Origin: Laceyella putida
GTDB taxonomy: Bacteria; Bacillota; Bacilli; Thermoactinomycetales; Thermoactinomycetaceae
Assembly: GCF_042665195.1 (NCBI RefSeq)
Contig: NZ_JBHTBW010000021.1
Coordinates: 62,001-126,000 of the forward strand
Length of the DNA: 64,000 bases
Reading direction: 5' to 3'
The notes below the pieces were generated by a model. That model ran no database searches and was not told the DNA's origin. It saw only the letters and a program-made list of their open reading frames with translations. Position 1 is the first letter of the stretch. Each line of letters begins with the position of its first letter. This document shows, in pieces, positions 50,527-59,374 of this stretch. The position numbers and the translations under genes were made by a program.

Positions 50527-50552
50527 CGGGAAGGAGACATGATCTCCTTCTT
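50527..50552 (+). repeat. 26-bp direct repeat, left copy (hairpin)
   Basis: Starts CGGGAAGGAGACATG; GAAGGAGA and TCTCCTTC form the stem. Identical over 26 bases to 50772-50797. Probably the tctC terminator. Confidence 0.85.
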
Positions 50553-50771
50553 GCAAAAAAATGACAAACCCTGAAAGAGGAAGATTTTTGAAAGCGGAGT
50601 GACTGGGAGCTGTTAATCAAGCGGAGTGCCGAATGAAGGAGGAAAGCGGGCAACTCTAAGAACGACAGTGACTTTGTCCGCGCCTGAGTTCGGCGACGGA
50701 GCTACTTCCCGATAAGGCGACCAAGGAACGAAGACTCAAAAATCGACTCCAGGGACACTGTGTAGCAAGCT
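50553..50771. other. 219-bp non-coding insert between tctC and tctB
   Basis: Lies between two 26-bp direct repeats. The right part (from AAGAACGACAGTG, 50658) shares its start with the element at 39640. No gene. It looks inserted into, or duplicated with, the original tctC-tctB gap. Confidence 0.5.
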
Positions 50772-50797
50772 CGGGAAGGAGACATGATCTCCTTCTT
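50772..50797 (+). repeat. 26-bp direct repeat, right copy (hairpin)
   Basis: Second perfect copy, here followed by TTTTTA, so it can terminate transcription before tctB. Confidence 0.85.
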
Positions 50798-50816
50798 TTT
50801 AGAAGGGGGAGGCAAG

Positions 50817-51266
50817 GTGAGTCGTTCGTTTGATCGATATGCAAGCGTCGTGTTTTTGCTCATCGGCATCATTTTTATTGTGGAAAGCAGGAGGTTTTCA
50901 TCCACCTCTTACGGGAGTGGAGTGGGTCCTGACTTATTTCCGACGGGCCTTGGCATCATCTTGATCTTATTGAGTATTCGGCTTTTTTATGAAACATTTC
51001 ATTATCCGTCTGACAGTAACGGAAAGCTGAAACTGGATTGGAAGAGATTTGGCATCGTGCTCATTGCGGCGATTGGTTACGCGCTCTCTTTGGAGTGGAT
51101 CGGTTATGTGTTGGCTACATTTCTCTTTTTGCTTATCGGATTTCAAACCATGGAGAGGGGCAAATGGCTGAGCTCTGTCTTGATCTCCGCCCTGTTTTCA
51201 TACGGTGTTTATTATTTGTATGTAAATGTCCTACAGGGAACGCTTCCTGCCTTCCCGTTGTTTTAG
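50817..51266 (+). CDS. tctB: Tripartite tricarboxylate transporter, small membrane subunit
   Basis: 149 residues with four membrane segments, the normal size for TctB. It has GVGPDLFPTGLGIILILLSI, the conserved TctB motif. GTG at 50817 follows AAGGGGGAGGCAAG; an ATG in frame at 50784 lies in the hairpin and is rejected. Forms the permease with TctA. Confidence 0.88.
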   Translation: MSRSFDRYASVVFLLIGIIFIVESRRFSSTSYGSGVGPDLFPTGLGIILILLSIRLFYETFHYPSDSNGKLKLDWKRFGIVLIAAIGYALSLEWIGYVLATFLFLLIGFQTMERGKWLSSVLISALFSYGVYYLYVNVLQGTLPAFPLF

Positions 51267-51281
51267 AGAGGCGGTGACACT

Positions 51282-52811
51282 ATGAATACATGGGAATTTT
51301 TATATAACGGATTTTTAGTCGCTTTGCAGCCGGAAAACCTGATTTATGCATTTATCGGTGTGTTGATCGGAACAGCGGTGGGCGTTCTGCCCGGAATAGG
51401 ACCGATGAGCGGGGTGGCGTTGTTAATCCCCATCACGTCCACTCTTACCTCGGGAGCCACCCCTGAAGAGGCGGCAGCGAGTGCGATCATTTTGTTGGCG
51501 GGAGTTTATTACGGGGCGATGTACGGTGGATCAACCACTTCCATTCTGTTGAATACGCCTGGGGAGTCTTCATCCGTCGTCACTGCCCTTGATGGGTACC
51601 AACTGGCAAAACAAGGACGCGCCGGCTCCGCTTTGTCCATTGCGGCGATCGGCTCTTTTGTCGCTGGGACAGTCTCCCTGATCGCACTTGTTTTTCTGGC
51701 TCAACCACTTTCTGAAGTCGCCATCCGATTCGGCCCGGCCGAGTATTTCTCCTTGATGATTTTGGGTTTATGCGCGGTGAGCGGCCTCGCCGGCAAATCG
51801 ATGACGAAAGGACTTATCATGACCGTGGCGGGACTCTTGCTCGCCACAATCGGCATCGACAATGTATCTGGAGTGGCCCGATTCACTTATGACCTGCCGA
51901 TCCTGTATCAGGGATTGGAGTTTTTGACGGTTGCCGTGGGGCTGTTTGCTTTAGGTGAAGTGTTTAAAACGATTTTGGAGAAAGAAAGCAATGATGGCCA
52001 TATCGCGAAGATCGGACGGGTCACTCCCACAGCAAAAGATTTAAAAGATAGTGCTGGTCCCATTGCAAGAGGATCGTTGTTGGGATTTTTCATCGGGGTC
52101 CTTCCCGGAGCCGGTGCCACTTTGGCCTCCTTTTTCTCCTATATCTTAGAGAAGAAGCTGAGCAAAAACCCCCACAAATTTGGAAAAGGAGCGATTGAAG
52201 GCGTGGCGGCGCCGGAGTCGGCCAACAACGCCGCTTCAGGTGGGGCGATGGTTCCTTTGTTAACCCTTGGCATTCCGGGTTCTGGCACAACGGCGATTCT
52301 GATGGGAGCCTTGATCATGTATAATGTGCAACCCGGACCGCTGTTATTTGATGAACACCCGCAGGTGGCTTGGGGACTCATCGCCAGCATGTTCATCGGG
52401 AACCTGATGTTATTGGTTCTCAACATGCCCTTGGTGAAGGGTTTTGCCAAGATTATTGAGACTCCGCCGAAATACTTGATTCCGATTATTATCGCGATTT
52501 CGTTCTTTGGTGTGTATGCGGTGCAAGTGAATACGTTTGATCTCTTTTTATTGATAGGCTTTGGGATGATTGGATACTTTTTGGCGAAAAATGATTACCC
52601 TCTTGCTCCGTTGGTGCTGGGTCTTGTGCTGGGACCGATGATTGAAAACAATTTGCGCCGTGCGTTAACGGCTTCAAATGGAGATTGGAGCATTTTTGTC
52701 ACCCATCCGATCTCAGTGACCTTTCTGATCATTGCCGCACTCTGGTTAATCATTCCATTCATCTTGAGGTTGCGCGGCAAAAGCGTGGTGGTCAATGAAG
52801 AGGGGGAATGA
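51282..52811 (+). CDS. tctA: Tripartite tricarboxylate transporter, large membrane subunit
   Basis: 509 residues, about 12 membrane segments, usual TctA length. Conserved loop GVLPGIGPMSGVALLIPITS and YGGSTTSILLNTPGESSSVV in the N-terminal half, GVLPGAGATLASFFSY and TLGIPGSGTTAILMGALIMY in the second half. Uses an ion gradient to import tricarboxylates delivered by TctC. ATG follows AGAGGCGGTGACACT and lies 16 bp after tctB. A terminator follows. Confidence 0.95.
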   Translation: MNTWEFLYNGFLVALQPENLIYAFIGVLIGTAVGVLPGIGPMSGVALLIPITSTLTSGATPEEAAASAIILLAGVYYGAMYGGSTTSILLNTPGESSSVVTALDGYQLAKQGRAGSALSIAAIGSFVAGTVSLIALVFLAQPLSEVAIRFGPAEYFSLMILGLCAVSGLAGKSMTKGLIMTVAGLLLATIGIDNVSGVARFTYDLPILYQGLEFLTVAVGLFALGEVFKTILEKESNDGHIAKIGRVTPTAKDLKDSAGPIARGSLLGFFIGVLPGAGATLASFFSYILEKKLSKNPHKFGKGAIEGVAAPESANNAASGGAMVPLLTLGIPGSGTTAILMGALIMYNVQPGPLLFDEHPQVAWGLIASMFIGNLMLLVLNMPLVKGFAKIIETPPKYLIPIIIAISFFGVYAVQVNTFDLFLLIGFGMIGYFLAKNDYPLAPLVLGLVLGPMIENNLRRALTASNGDWSIFVTHPISVTFLIIAALWLIIPFILRLRGKSVVVNEEGE

Positions 52812-52825
52812 CCAAAAAATGGATG

Positions 52826-52863
52826 AAGGAGACATTCCAGTGGGGATGTCTCCTTTTCCTTTT
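52826..52863 (+). terminator. Terminator of tctCBA
   Basis: GGAGACATTCC and GGGATGTCTCC arms, then TTTTCC. Confidence 0.8.
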
Positions 52864-53233
52864 ACACCAGTTCCAGTTCTCGAATATGACTGATGGGTTG
52901 TTCTTTGTTGCTGCCATCGGCGAGATAGAGCAGGGCCGGTCCCCCTTCGCGGATTGGCCGTCCGTCTTTCGCGAAGCAGAGGAAGGCAGATCTTGCCTGT
53001 TCCAGCGTCAGGGTGACCGCGTCTCCCTGTTCACGATGGCAGACGACCTGGGTGACTTTCGCATCCGGTTCCGCTTTATCGAGGTAAGGACCTAGTTCCA
53101 TCGCCAATCCTTCCGTACCCGCTATGCGTTCGCCTAGCTGAAACCGGCGGTCATCCAAGATCCAGATGGTGGGATCCAAGTTGATGCGAAAAGCGACTTT
53201 TCCAGTGATAAGAATGATTGGACTCATAAGCAA
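52862..53233 (-). CDS. Unknown protein, 123 residues
   Basis: No family recognised. One hydrophobic start (SPIILITGKVAFRINLDPTI) and a mixed alpha/beta body with VTLTLEQARSAFLCFAKDGR; one or two cysteines. The later part vaguely resembles a small molybdopterin-associated domain, without real support. It starts with TTG after AAGGGGTTATCT; an ATG six bases on is possible. Convergent with tctA, sharing the T-rich terminator. Confidence 0.6.
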   Translation of the reverse strand: MLMSPIILITGKVAFRINLDPTIWILDDRRFQLGERIAGTEGLAMELGPYLDKAEPDAKVTQVVCHREQGDAVTLTLEQARSAFLCFAKDGRPIREGGPALLYLADGSNKEQPISHIRELELV

Positions 53234-53356
53234 AGATAACCCCTTTTGCTATGTAAAGGATTCCAGTCAATGTCCATTATAACAGATGTTCAAATATCTA
53301 TGCGCTGAATCGGAGAAGATAAAAAAGACATAAAGTGGAAATAGGGAGGAAAGCGC

Positions 53357-54268
53357 ATGCAGCAGACGTTGGAACAGTTGATTGAAGCGTGTTATTCGCT
53401 AACGGGTGAAGGAAACTGTGCCGAATACATTCCGCTTCTCGCTGAAGTGAACCCCAAGCAGCTGGCGATTGCCATCATCACCCATGACCATCAGGTTTAT
53501 CAAGCGGGTGATTACCAGGCTCTCTTCACGTTGCAAAGCATATCCAAAATATTCGCTTTGGCTTTGGCCGTGATGGACCAGGGGGAAGCGAAGGTGTTTG
53601 ACAGGGTGGGCATGGAACCGACGGGGGACCCGTTCAATTCGATTTACAAGATGGAGATCTTTTCGTATGAAAAGCCGTTAAACCCGATGATCAATGCGGG
53701 AGCGATGGTGGTGACATCCATGATCAAAGGACGGACGGCGCAGGAAAAAGTGGAGCGCCTGTTGGCTTTGTTACGGGAAATGACCGGAAACCCCAAGATC
53801 GATATGGTCGAGGAAGTGTATCAGTCTGAAATGGAGCATGCCAATCGCAACCGGGCGTTGGCTTATTATTTGAAAGAACTGGGGTTGATCGAAGATGTGG
53901 AAGCCACATTGGAAGCGTATATCCGGCAGTGCGCGATACAAGTGACATGTGAAGATATGGCCCGGATGGGTTTATGCTTGGCCCGATATGGAGTCACTGA
54001 TCGGGGAACGCCGTTAATTCCAACAGCCATTTCCAAAATGCTGAAAACATTTATGGTGACGTGTGGGATGTATAATTCTTCCGGTGAATTTGCCATCAAG
54101 GTGGGTATTCCAGCCAAAAGTGGCGTGTCCGGTGGGATATTGGCCGCCGTTCCAAACCGGATGGGGATCGGCGTCTTCGGTCCCGCCCTGGATCGGAAAG
54201 GAAACAGCGTGGCGGGTGTGAAATTATTGGAAGAGCTATCGAAGCGTTTTGATTTAAGCATTTTCTAA
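53357..54268 (+). CDS. glsA: Glutaminase
   Basis: Serine-dependent glutaminase, 303 residues: L-glutamine to glutamate and ammonia. Beta-lactamase-like fold with the S61-I-S-K64 catalytic motif in FTLQSISKIFALALA, NPMINAGAMVV and SGVSGGILAAVPNRMGIGVF. ATG follows AGGGAGGAAAGCGC. The next gene is ylaN, the same order as ylaM-ylaN in Bacillus subtilis. Confidence 0.93.
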   Translation: MQQTLEQLIEACYSLTGEGNCAEYIPLLAEVNPKQLAIAIITHDHQVYQAGDYQALFTLQSISKIFALALAVMDQGEAKVFDRVGMEPTGDPFNSIYKMEIFSYEKPLNPMINAGAMVVTSMIKGRTAQEKVERLLALLREMTGNPKIDMVEEVYQSEMEHANRNRALAYYLKELGLIEDVEATLEAYIRQCAIQVTCEDMARMGLCLARYGVTDRGTPLIPTAISKMLKTFMVTCGMYNSSGEFAIKVGIPAKSGVSGGILAAVPNRMGIGVFGPALDRKGNSVAGVKLLEELSKRFDLSIF

Positions 54269-54376
54269 GCAGTGTTTTTTTTGCAAAGAAATGTTGATCG
54301 TGATAAACTATTTTTAGTGTACAGTATGGGCCGTTACTTATAGACCGATCGGAACGGTCGCTGGGGGGGGGTTACT

Positions 54377-54658
54377 TTGACCACGCCAACACAGACCGAT
54401 TTAAATCTAAAAGCCTTACAACTCTTACAAGAGGATGCAGAAAAGATTGCTCAGCTGATTTCAGTGCAATTGCAGAACTTGACTTTGCCTAAATGTCCTC
54501 TATACGAAGAAGTGTTAGACACCCAGATGTTCGGTTTGTCTCGCGAAATCGACTTTGCTGTTCGAGCTGGACTCATCACTCGCGACCAAGGTCAACAGAT
54601 TATTCATGATCTTGAACGGAAATTAGCTGATCTTTATACGAAAATACTCCCAACGTAA
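54377..54658 (+). CDS. ylaN: YlaN family protein (DUF1507)
   Basis: 93 residues with the nearly invariant core LPKCPLYEEVLDTQMFGLSR EIDFAVRAGL. YlaN is a small cytosolic protein needed for iron-sulfur metabolism in Bacillus and Staphylococcus; it binds iron and modulates Fur. It starts with TTG after a run of ten G. It is 108 bp after glsA. Terminator downstream. Confidence 0.92.
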   Translation: MTTPTQTDLNLKALQLLQEDAEKIAQLISVQLQNLTLPKCPLYEEVLDTQMFGLSREIDFAVRAGLITRDQGQQIIHDLERKLADLYTKILPT

Positions 54659-54676
54659 ATGGGAGTGTGAAAGTTT

Positions 54677-54702
54677 GACTCCAACCAATGGAGTCTTTTT
54701 TT
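54677..54702 (+). terminator. Terminator of ylaN
   Basis: GACTCC and GGAGTC arms, then TTTTTTT. A second small hairpin (ACTCCC ... GGGAGT) precedes it. Confidence 0.85.
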
Positions 54703-54793
54703 ACATCTGTGCTAGCGAGAAACCCCTTGGCTCCAGCTGTGGGGGTGATACGTCGGACGAGGGGGGCAACCCTCCCTCGTCCGACATTTTTTC
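54703..54793 (+). ncRNA. Candidate small RNA ending in an orphan terminator
   Basis: After the ylaN terminator there is another, larger one: GTCGGACGAGGG and complement around a short loop, then ATTTTTTC (ends about 54792). It has no gene of its own. The preceding 50 bases can pair ACCCC with GGGGGT. This suggests a short transcript starting within 54700-54730; no promoter box is clear. Confidence 0.35.
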
Positions 54794-54843
54794 TAACCTT
54801 GAAGAATAACTCTATAAGTTATATTTCTGCTACTTAGAACAAA

Positions 54844-54875
54844 AAGCGGAGCTTCCCGACCGGGAAGCTCCGCTT
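54844..54875 (-). terminator. Terminator of the Ca2+/H+ antiporter gene
   Basis: Fifteen-base arms AAGCGGAGCTTCCCG and complement, then TTTTTG in the minus direction. Confidence 0.9.
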
Positions 54876-54881
54876 CAATGA

Positions 54882-55943
54882 TTAAACCACGAAGAATACC
54901 GTACCCAAGATCACATACACGATCAACAGCAGGCTCCCTTCATACCAGTTGGTTGAACCGTCGCGGGAGATGGAAGCGGCGATAAAGGCGGATACGGCGA
55001 TGGCGGCGATTTCATAGGTACTGAAGATAATATTCATGGGGTTGCCGAAGAGCCAGCTGACAAACACCAACACCGGTGCCACGAATAAGGCGATCTGCAA
55101 GCTGCTGCCAATCGCGATTTCCACGGCTGCCCCAATGCGGTTTTTCATCGCCAAGAAGACGGCCGCGCTATGTTCCGCCGCATTCCCGATAATGGCGATC
55201 AAGAAAGCGCCGACAAACAATTCAGACCAGCCGAGCGCGTGGGCAACGGCTTCCACACTATGTACGAGCCATTCACTCTGCAGCGCCACAAAGACAGTGG
55301 ACACGACAAGCAAAAGGATGGAAACCCCTTTGGACCATTCGGGTTCTTCCCCTTCCTGGTGATCAGGCATGCCATCGATTTTTTCGCCCAATTCTTCCTT
55401 ATGGGTGACAAGGGAGAAATAAAGCCATAAGAAATAAGCAAGAATGAGAACGCCAGAGATGATCAAGCTGACCATGTTGATCTCGCCTGTGGGCAACTTT
55501 TGCAGGAACACCGCAGGCACAAATAAGGCAATGACCGCAAGCATCATCAAGGAAGCGTTGTGGCCCGCCAACATGGGATTGAATTCTTGGGTTTTGAATT
55601 TCAGGCCGCCCGCGAATAAACTAAGCCCCAATACGAGGAGCAAGTTCCCGATGATGGAACCGGTCACGCTCGCTTTCACCATGTCAAAAAAGCCTTCTTT
55701 GACAAGGAAGATTGCGATGATCAATTCAGCTGCGTTGCCAAAAGTCGCGTTGAGCAACCCCCCCAACCGCTCGCCCGCGTAGTGGGCCACGTTCTCGGTC
55801 GCTTTGCCCAACATGGCTGCCCAGAAAAGCAAGGAAAAACAGGCCGTCGCAAATTGCAAAGGTTGGTTGTGCACGGCATAATGGACAACCGCGCTGATGA
55901 TGGTGGATAAAATAAGTAACGGATAAAACCATTTTTTGGTCAA
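54882..55943 (-). CDS. Calcium/proton exchanger (CaCA family)
   Basis: Membrane antiporter of the Cax/ChaA group, 353 residues, about 11 segments in two homologous halves. The paired alpha repeats are GLLNATFGNAAELIIAIFLV and FLIAIIGNAAEHSAAVFLAM, which hold the ion-binding Glu. It exports Ca2+ (or K+/Na+) in exchange for protons. An acidic loop (GEKIDGMPDHQEGEEPEWSK) separates the halves. Start: AAGGGGTGA precedes TTG at 55943; a GTG at 55952 overlaps the ribosome site. Confidence 0.92.
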   Translation of the reverse strand: MTKKWFYPLLILSTIISAVVHYAVHNQPLQFATACFSLLFWAAMLGKATENVAHYAGERLGGLLNATFGNAAELIIAIFLVKEGFFDMVKASVTGSIIGNLLLVLGLSLFAGGLKFKTQEFNPMLAGHNASLMMLAVIALFVPAVFLQKLPTGEINMVSLIISGVLILAYFLWLYFSLVTHKEELGEKIDGMPDHQEGEEPEWSKGVSILLLVVSTVFVALQSEWLVHSVEAVAHALGWSELFVGAFLIAIIGNAAEHSAAVFLAMKNRIGAAVEIAIGSSLQIALFVAPVLVFVSWLFGNPMNIIFSTYEIAAIAVSAFIAASISRDGSTNWYEGSLLLIVYVILGTVFFVV

Positions 55944-56169
55944 GGCATTCACCCCTTATTTAGTATTGCCGAACGACCTCGCAATTCATCCATCGACACA
56001 ATCAGATAAAAAGGTGGTACATACTACCCCATCTAGCATACGAAACCGTAGAAAAATGTCAAATTCGATCAAAGAACGTTTGAGACGATTTTGGGCCATT
56101 ATGGCAGGAAAACACTTGAAAAGATCGAAATAATTCAACATGCTTGAAAGATGGGAAAGGAGGGGAATG

Positions 56170-56988
56170 ATGGGCAGCAAAGTTAAGGATACAGCGATAT
56201 TTATTGATTTGGAGAATGTGTACTACGGATTGAAAAAATATCATATGGATCCCGATCATCCTGATGAGACACATAACCTTTTTCTTAGGTTGCAAGATTT
56301 TTATGGCCGCGATTCCATTCGAATGGTTGAAGCATATGCCGACTTTGAGCAACTGGAGCTATCCATGATGAGCTTGCAGAAGAAGCGCGTTCACGTGCAT
56401 CAGGTATATGGAAACGGGCGGGACGGCAAAGAGAGGAAAAATGCCGCGGACATCCAACTTTGTTTGGATGCGATGGAAGTGTTGTACCAAATTCCAGAAA
56501 TCAACACTTTTGTGATAGTCAGCGCGGATCAAGATATGATTCCGTTATTGGACCGACTCTGGTCCAAAGGCAAAAGGGTTGAACTTTTTTGTTTATATGA
56601 TGAAAGTTTGTCCAGGTCGGCCCAACTTCATGAGTTTTGCGACAATACCCACAATTTGTTTGAATTTTTGAATATTCGCGAATTCCAAACGCTGTCTCGG
56701 GTGGATCGCCTTATCCATAACGCTGTGGTCCAAATTTATGAGTGGTACCATGATCCCAACAACATCGGCAAAAGCTATGGCAGCACTTGGATCAAAAACG
56801 ATTTCATGAGAAAGTTCCATGTGACGGAATTGGAATCCAATGAATTGTTCACCAAGTTGCTTAAAGGGAAATATATTGTTCCTGTTGAAATTGAGATGGA
56901 TGATAAAACCTATTATGGCTATAAGGTTAATTTATCTCATCCGCAGGTGCAGATGATGGTAAAAATCGCGGGTTACAAAGTGAGCTGA
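56170..56988 (+). CDS. NYN-domain protein (LabA/DUF88 type)
   Basis: 272 residues. N-terminal NYN/PIN-like nuclease domain: AIFIDLENVYYGLKKY (first Asp), KERKNAADIQLCLDAMEVLY and FVIVSADQDMIPLLDRLWSK (catalytic Asp cluster), a fold that usually cuts RNA. The C-terminal ~100 residues form a winged-helix/OST-HTH-like region. Of two adjacent ATGs after AAAGGAGGGGA the second has better spacing. Single gene. Confidence 0.85.
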   Translation: MGSKVKDTAIFIDLENVYYGLKKYHMDPDHPDETHNLFLRLQDFYGRDSIRMVEAYADFEQLELSMMSLQKKRVHVHQVYGNGRDGKERKNAADIQLCLDAMEVLYQIPEINTFVIVSADQDMIPLLDRLWSKGKRVELFCLYDESLSRSAQLHEFCDNTHNLFEFLNIREFQTLSRVDRLIHNAVVQIYEWYHDPNNIGKSYGSTWIKNDFMRKFHVTELESNELFTKLLKGKYIVPVEIEMDDKTYYGYKVNLSHPQVQMMVKIAGYKVS

Positions 56989-57113
56989 TTTCACAAAAAC
57001 CGCATGGAAAAACCTTGACCTCACAGGCAATTGGCGCAGGCGGGAAAGATCTGATTTGTGTTACACTACTATTGGGGTAAATTGCGTGCTTCACGAAAAA
57101 AGGAGGCATTTGC

Positions 57114-57485
57114 ATGGTTGATTCCAATAGTGGAACCGTTCGCATCGCCGATGATGTCGTCGCTCTCATCGCGGGGCTCGCCGCAACTCAAACGCAAGGG
57201 ATCAGTAGCATGTCAGGCGGTGTGGCGGATGGGATCAAAAAACGCGTCAGTGGAAGAGGGAACATGCGCGGGGTGCAAGTGGTGGTTGAGGGCAGCCAAG
57301 CAAGCATCTACCTGCGGGTGATCGTGCAATATGGATTTAAAATCAATGAGGTTTGCCAACAATTGCAACATGGCGTGAAAGAAGCTGTTGAGATTATGAC
57401 AGGATTGGAGGTAACGGAAGTCAACGTGCGGGTTGATGGGGTGGAGTGGAAAGAGGAAAAGCAGGGTTCTCCAAGGGAGAAGTGA
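57114..57485 (+). CDS. Asp23/Gls24 family protein
   Basis: 123 residues with the family start GTVRIADDVVALIAGLAATQ and core YLRVIVQYGFKINEVCQQLQ, ending in TEVNVRVDGVEW. Members (AmaP, YloU, Asp23) are small membrane-associated or cell-envelope stress proteins. ATG follows AAAAGGAGGCATTTGC. No fatty-acid kinase neighbour, so not the YloU/fak context. Confidence 0.88.
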   Translation: MVDSNSGTVRIADDVVALIAGLAATQTQGISSMSGGVADGIKKRVSGRGNMRGVQVVVEGSQASIYLRVIVQYGFKINEVCQQLQHGVKEAVEIMTGLEVTEVNVRVDGVEWKEEKQGSPREK

Positions 57486-57536
57486 GAAGAGGGGGAAGCA
57501 GTTCCGCCCTCTTTTTGTTCGTATGGGAATCGGCTA

Positions 57537-57881
57537 TTATGAATTCAGCGCTTTTTCCAATTCGGCCAATTTCGCTTCCACTTGTTCTTTCAATCCGGCA
57601 GGAACTTCAGCGTTTTGATCCAAACCGTGTGGGAAGAAGTGGCGAACGAAGGTGGGATGATCCAATTCCAACAGCGCTTTGGGATGTTCCAACATTTTGT
57701 TGTTGATGACGGTTCCACGTAGACGCAAGTAATAATCCACGCCGTCCAAGGAGTATTTTATCTCATAGGTGACTTTTTCATAATCCCAAGTCCAGCGAAC
57801 GAATTGCAGTTGCTTCATCAATTTTTCCATTTCGCCAAATTCTTTTTTTATGCCTTTGATTTTTACGTCTTCAATTATCAT
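57537..57881 (-). CDS. YugN-like protein
   Basis: 114 residues. WTWDYEKVTYEIKYSLDGVD and FFPHGLDQNAEVP resemble the YugN-like family of Bacillus, known in spore-formers and of unknown function. No membrane segment. ATG follows AAAGGAGGCGCACACTTTTT on the minus strand. Convergent with the Asp23 gene. Confidence 0.7.
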   Translation of the reverse strand: MIIEDVKIKGIKKEFGEMEKLMKQLQFVRWTWDYEKVTYEIKYSLDGVDYYLRLRGTVINNKMLEHPKALLELDHPTFVRHFFPHGLDQNAEVPAGLKEQVEAKLAELEKALNS

Positions 57882-58069
57882 AAAAAGTGTGCGCCTCCTT
57901 TATCTGGCACCGTAGTGAGTCCCTATTAATGATAGTACGAACTTTCCGATCACGCAACCGCAACGCCCGTGACAGAAGTCCGACAACTTGGGAAGATACT
58001 TGTCGTTTGTAGGGAATTTCAACTCTTTGGAACCAACCATTTCCATGGGAGAAAGAAAGGAGAAGGAAG

Positions 58070-59233
58070 ATGGATGGATTAAAAAAGCGCATTGAGGAAC
58101 TCTTTCCGCAAATGGTGGAATGGCGTCGCGATTTTCACCGCAATCCGGAACTCTCTTATCATGAACAAAAAACGCAGCAAAAAATCGTTCGGTTTTTAGA
58201 GGAGTGCGGGTTGGAAGTGAAAACTGAGTGGGGTGGTTATGGGGTAACCGGCTATTTGCGGGGAGTGAAGCCGGGTCCCACCATTGCGCTTAGGGCGGAT
58301 ATGGATGCGTTGCCCATTCAGGATGAGAAAATGTGTGAGTACCGTTCGCAAGTGGATGGGGTGATGCACGCTTGCGGCCATGATGGACATATGACGATGT
58401 TGATGGCGACGGCCCAAATTTTGTGCGAGCGTCGGGAAAGTTTGGCGGGGAATGTTCTGTTCCTGTTCCAACATGCCGAGGAATTGTTGCCCGGAGGGGC
58501 GCAGCAGATGGTGAAAGCGGGAGTGCTGGAAGGCGTTGACGCCATTTTCGGCATTCATCTGTGGACACCTTATCCGGTGGGGACGATTAGCCTTTGCAGC
58601 GGCGAAATCATGGCGGCGGCCGATTCATTTGAAATCGAAGTGGTCGGAAGGGGAGGTCACGGCGGCGTGCCGCATCAAGCGACGGATGCAGTGATGATTG
58701 CCGCACACGTGATCACCAACTTGCAAACGATCATTTCTCGCCAACTCGATCCGTTGGAGTCCGGTGTGATTACCGTCGGGGCGATTGAAGGCGGAAACGC
58801 ATTTAATGTGATCGCGGAACGTTGTCGGTTGAAAGGGACGGTACGCAGCTTTAAGCGCGAGATCCGTGAAATGCTTGTGAAGAGGATGGAAGAAGTGATT
58901 CAACACACTTGCCAGATGTATGGTGCGGATTACCGATTTCATTACGGTTGGGGTTATCCCCCTGTAGTAAACCATGAAGAGCAAGCGGGGCAGATGATGG
59001 AAATCGCCCGAAAAGTGGGAACGTTCCTGCCGATGAAACCGATTATGGGCGGGGAAGACTTTGCCTATTATCTGGAACAAGTCCCCGGAGCTTTTTGTTT
59101 CGTCGGGGCGGGCAATCGAGACAAAGGAATCGCCGCCCCACATCACCATCCCCAGTTTGATATTGATGAAGATGCCTTGAAAGTGGGAGTCGAGTTATTC
59201 GTGCGGTTGGTTGAAGAGCAACTTGTCCGATAA
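58070..59233 (+). CDS. M20-family amidohydrolase
   Basis: 387 residues, an N-acyl amino acid amidohydrolase/hippurate hydrolase-like peptidase M20D. Metal and catalytic motifs: ALRADMDALPI, HACGHDGHMTMLMATAQILC (metal Cys/His), FLFQHAEELLPGGAQQMVKA (catalytic Glu), GIHLWTPYPVG and IMGGEDFAYYLEQVPGAFCF. A dimerisation domain is inserted at about 180-295. ATG follows AAAGGAGAAGGAAG. Substrate unknown. Confidence 0.92.
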   Translation: MDGLKKRIEELFPQMVEWRRDFHRNPELSYHEQKTQQKIVRFLEECGLEVKTEWGGYGVTGYLRGVKPGPTIALRADMDALPIQDEKMCEYRSQVDGVMHACGHDGHMTMLMATAQILCERRESLAGNVLFLFQHAEELLPGGAQQMVKAGVLEGVDAIFGIHLWTPYPVGTISLCSGEIMAAADSFEIEVVGRGGHGGVPHQATDAVMIAAHVITNLQTIISRQLDPLESGVITVGAIEGGNAFNVIAERCRLKGTVRSFKREIREMLVKRMEEVIQHTCQMYGADYRFHYGWGYPPVVNHEEQAGQMMEIARKVGTFLPMKPIMGGEDFAYYLEQVPGAFCFVGAGNRDKGIAAPHHHPQFDIDEDALKVGVELFVRLVEEQLVR

Positions 59234-59374
59234 AGCCCCCGCTTGCGGGGACAGACCACTTCGCCCACGGGGTCAGCCTGTCACAAGCGGGCAACGCTTG
59301 GGTGCCGCGGTTAAAAGATGCCAGGAATGACCTGGTGAAATCGGGTAAAGATAGAAGCAAGGGGGGATCTTGTG

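Noticed and set aside
52862..53233. Molybdopterin-associated domain for the 123-residue protein
   Set aside because: The likeness is vague and rests on no conserved residue, so the gene is left as unknown.
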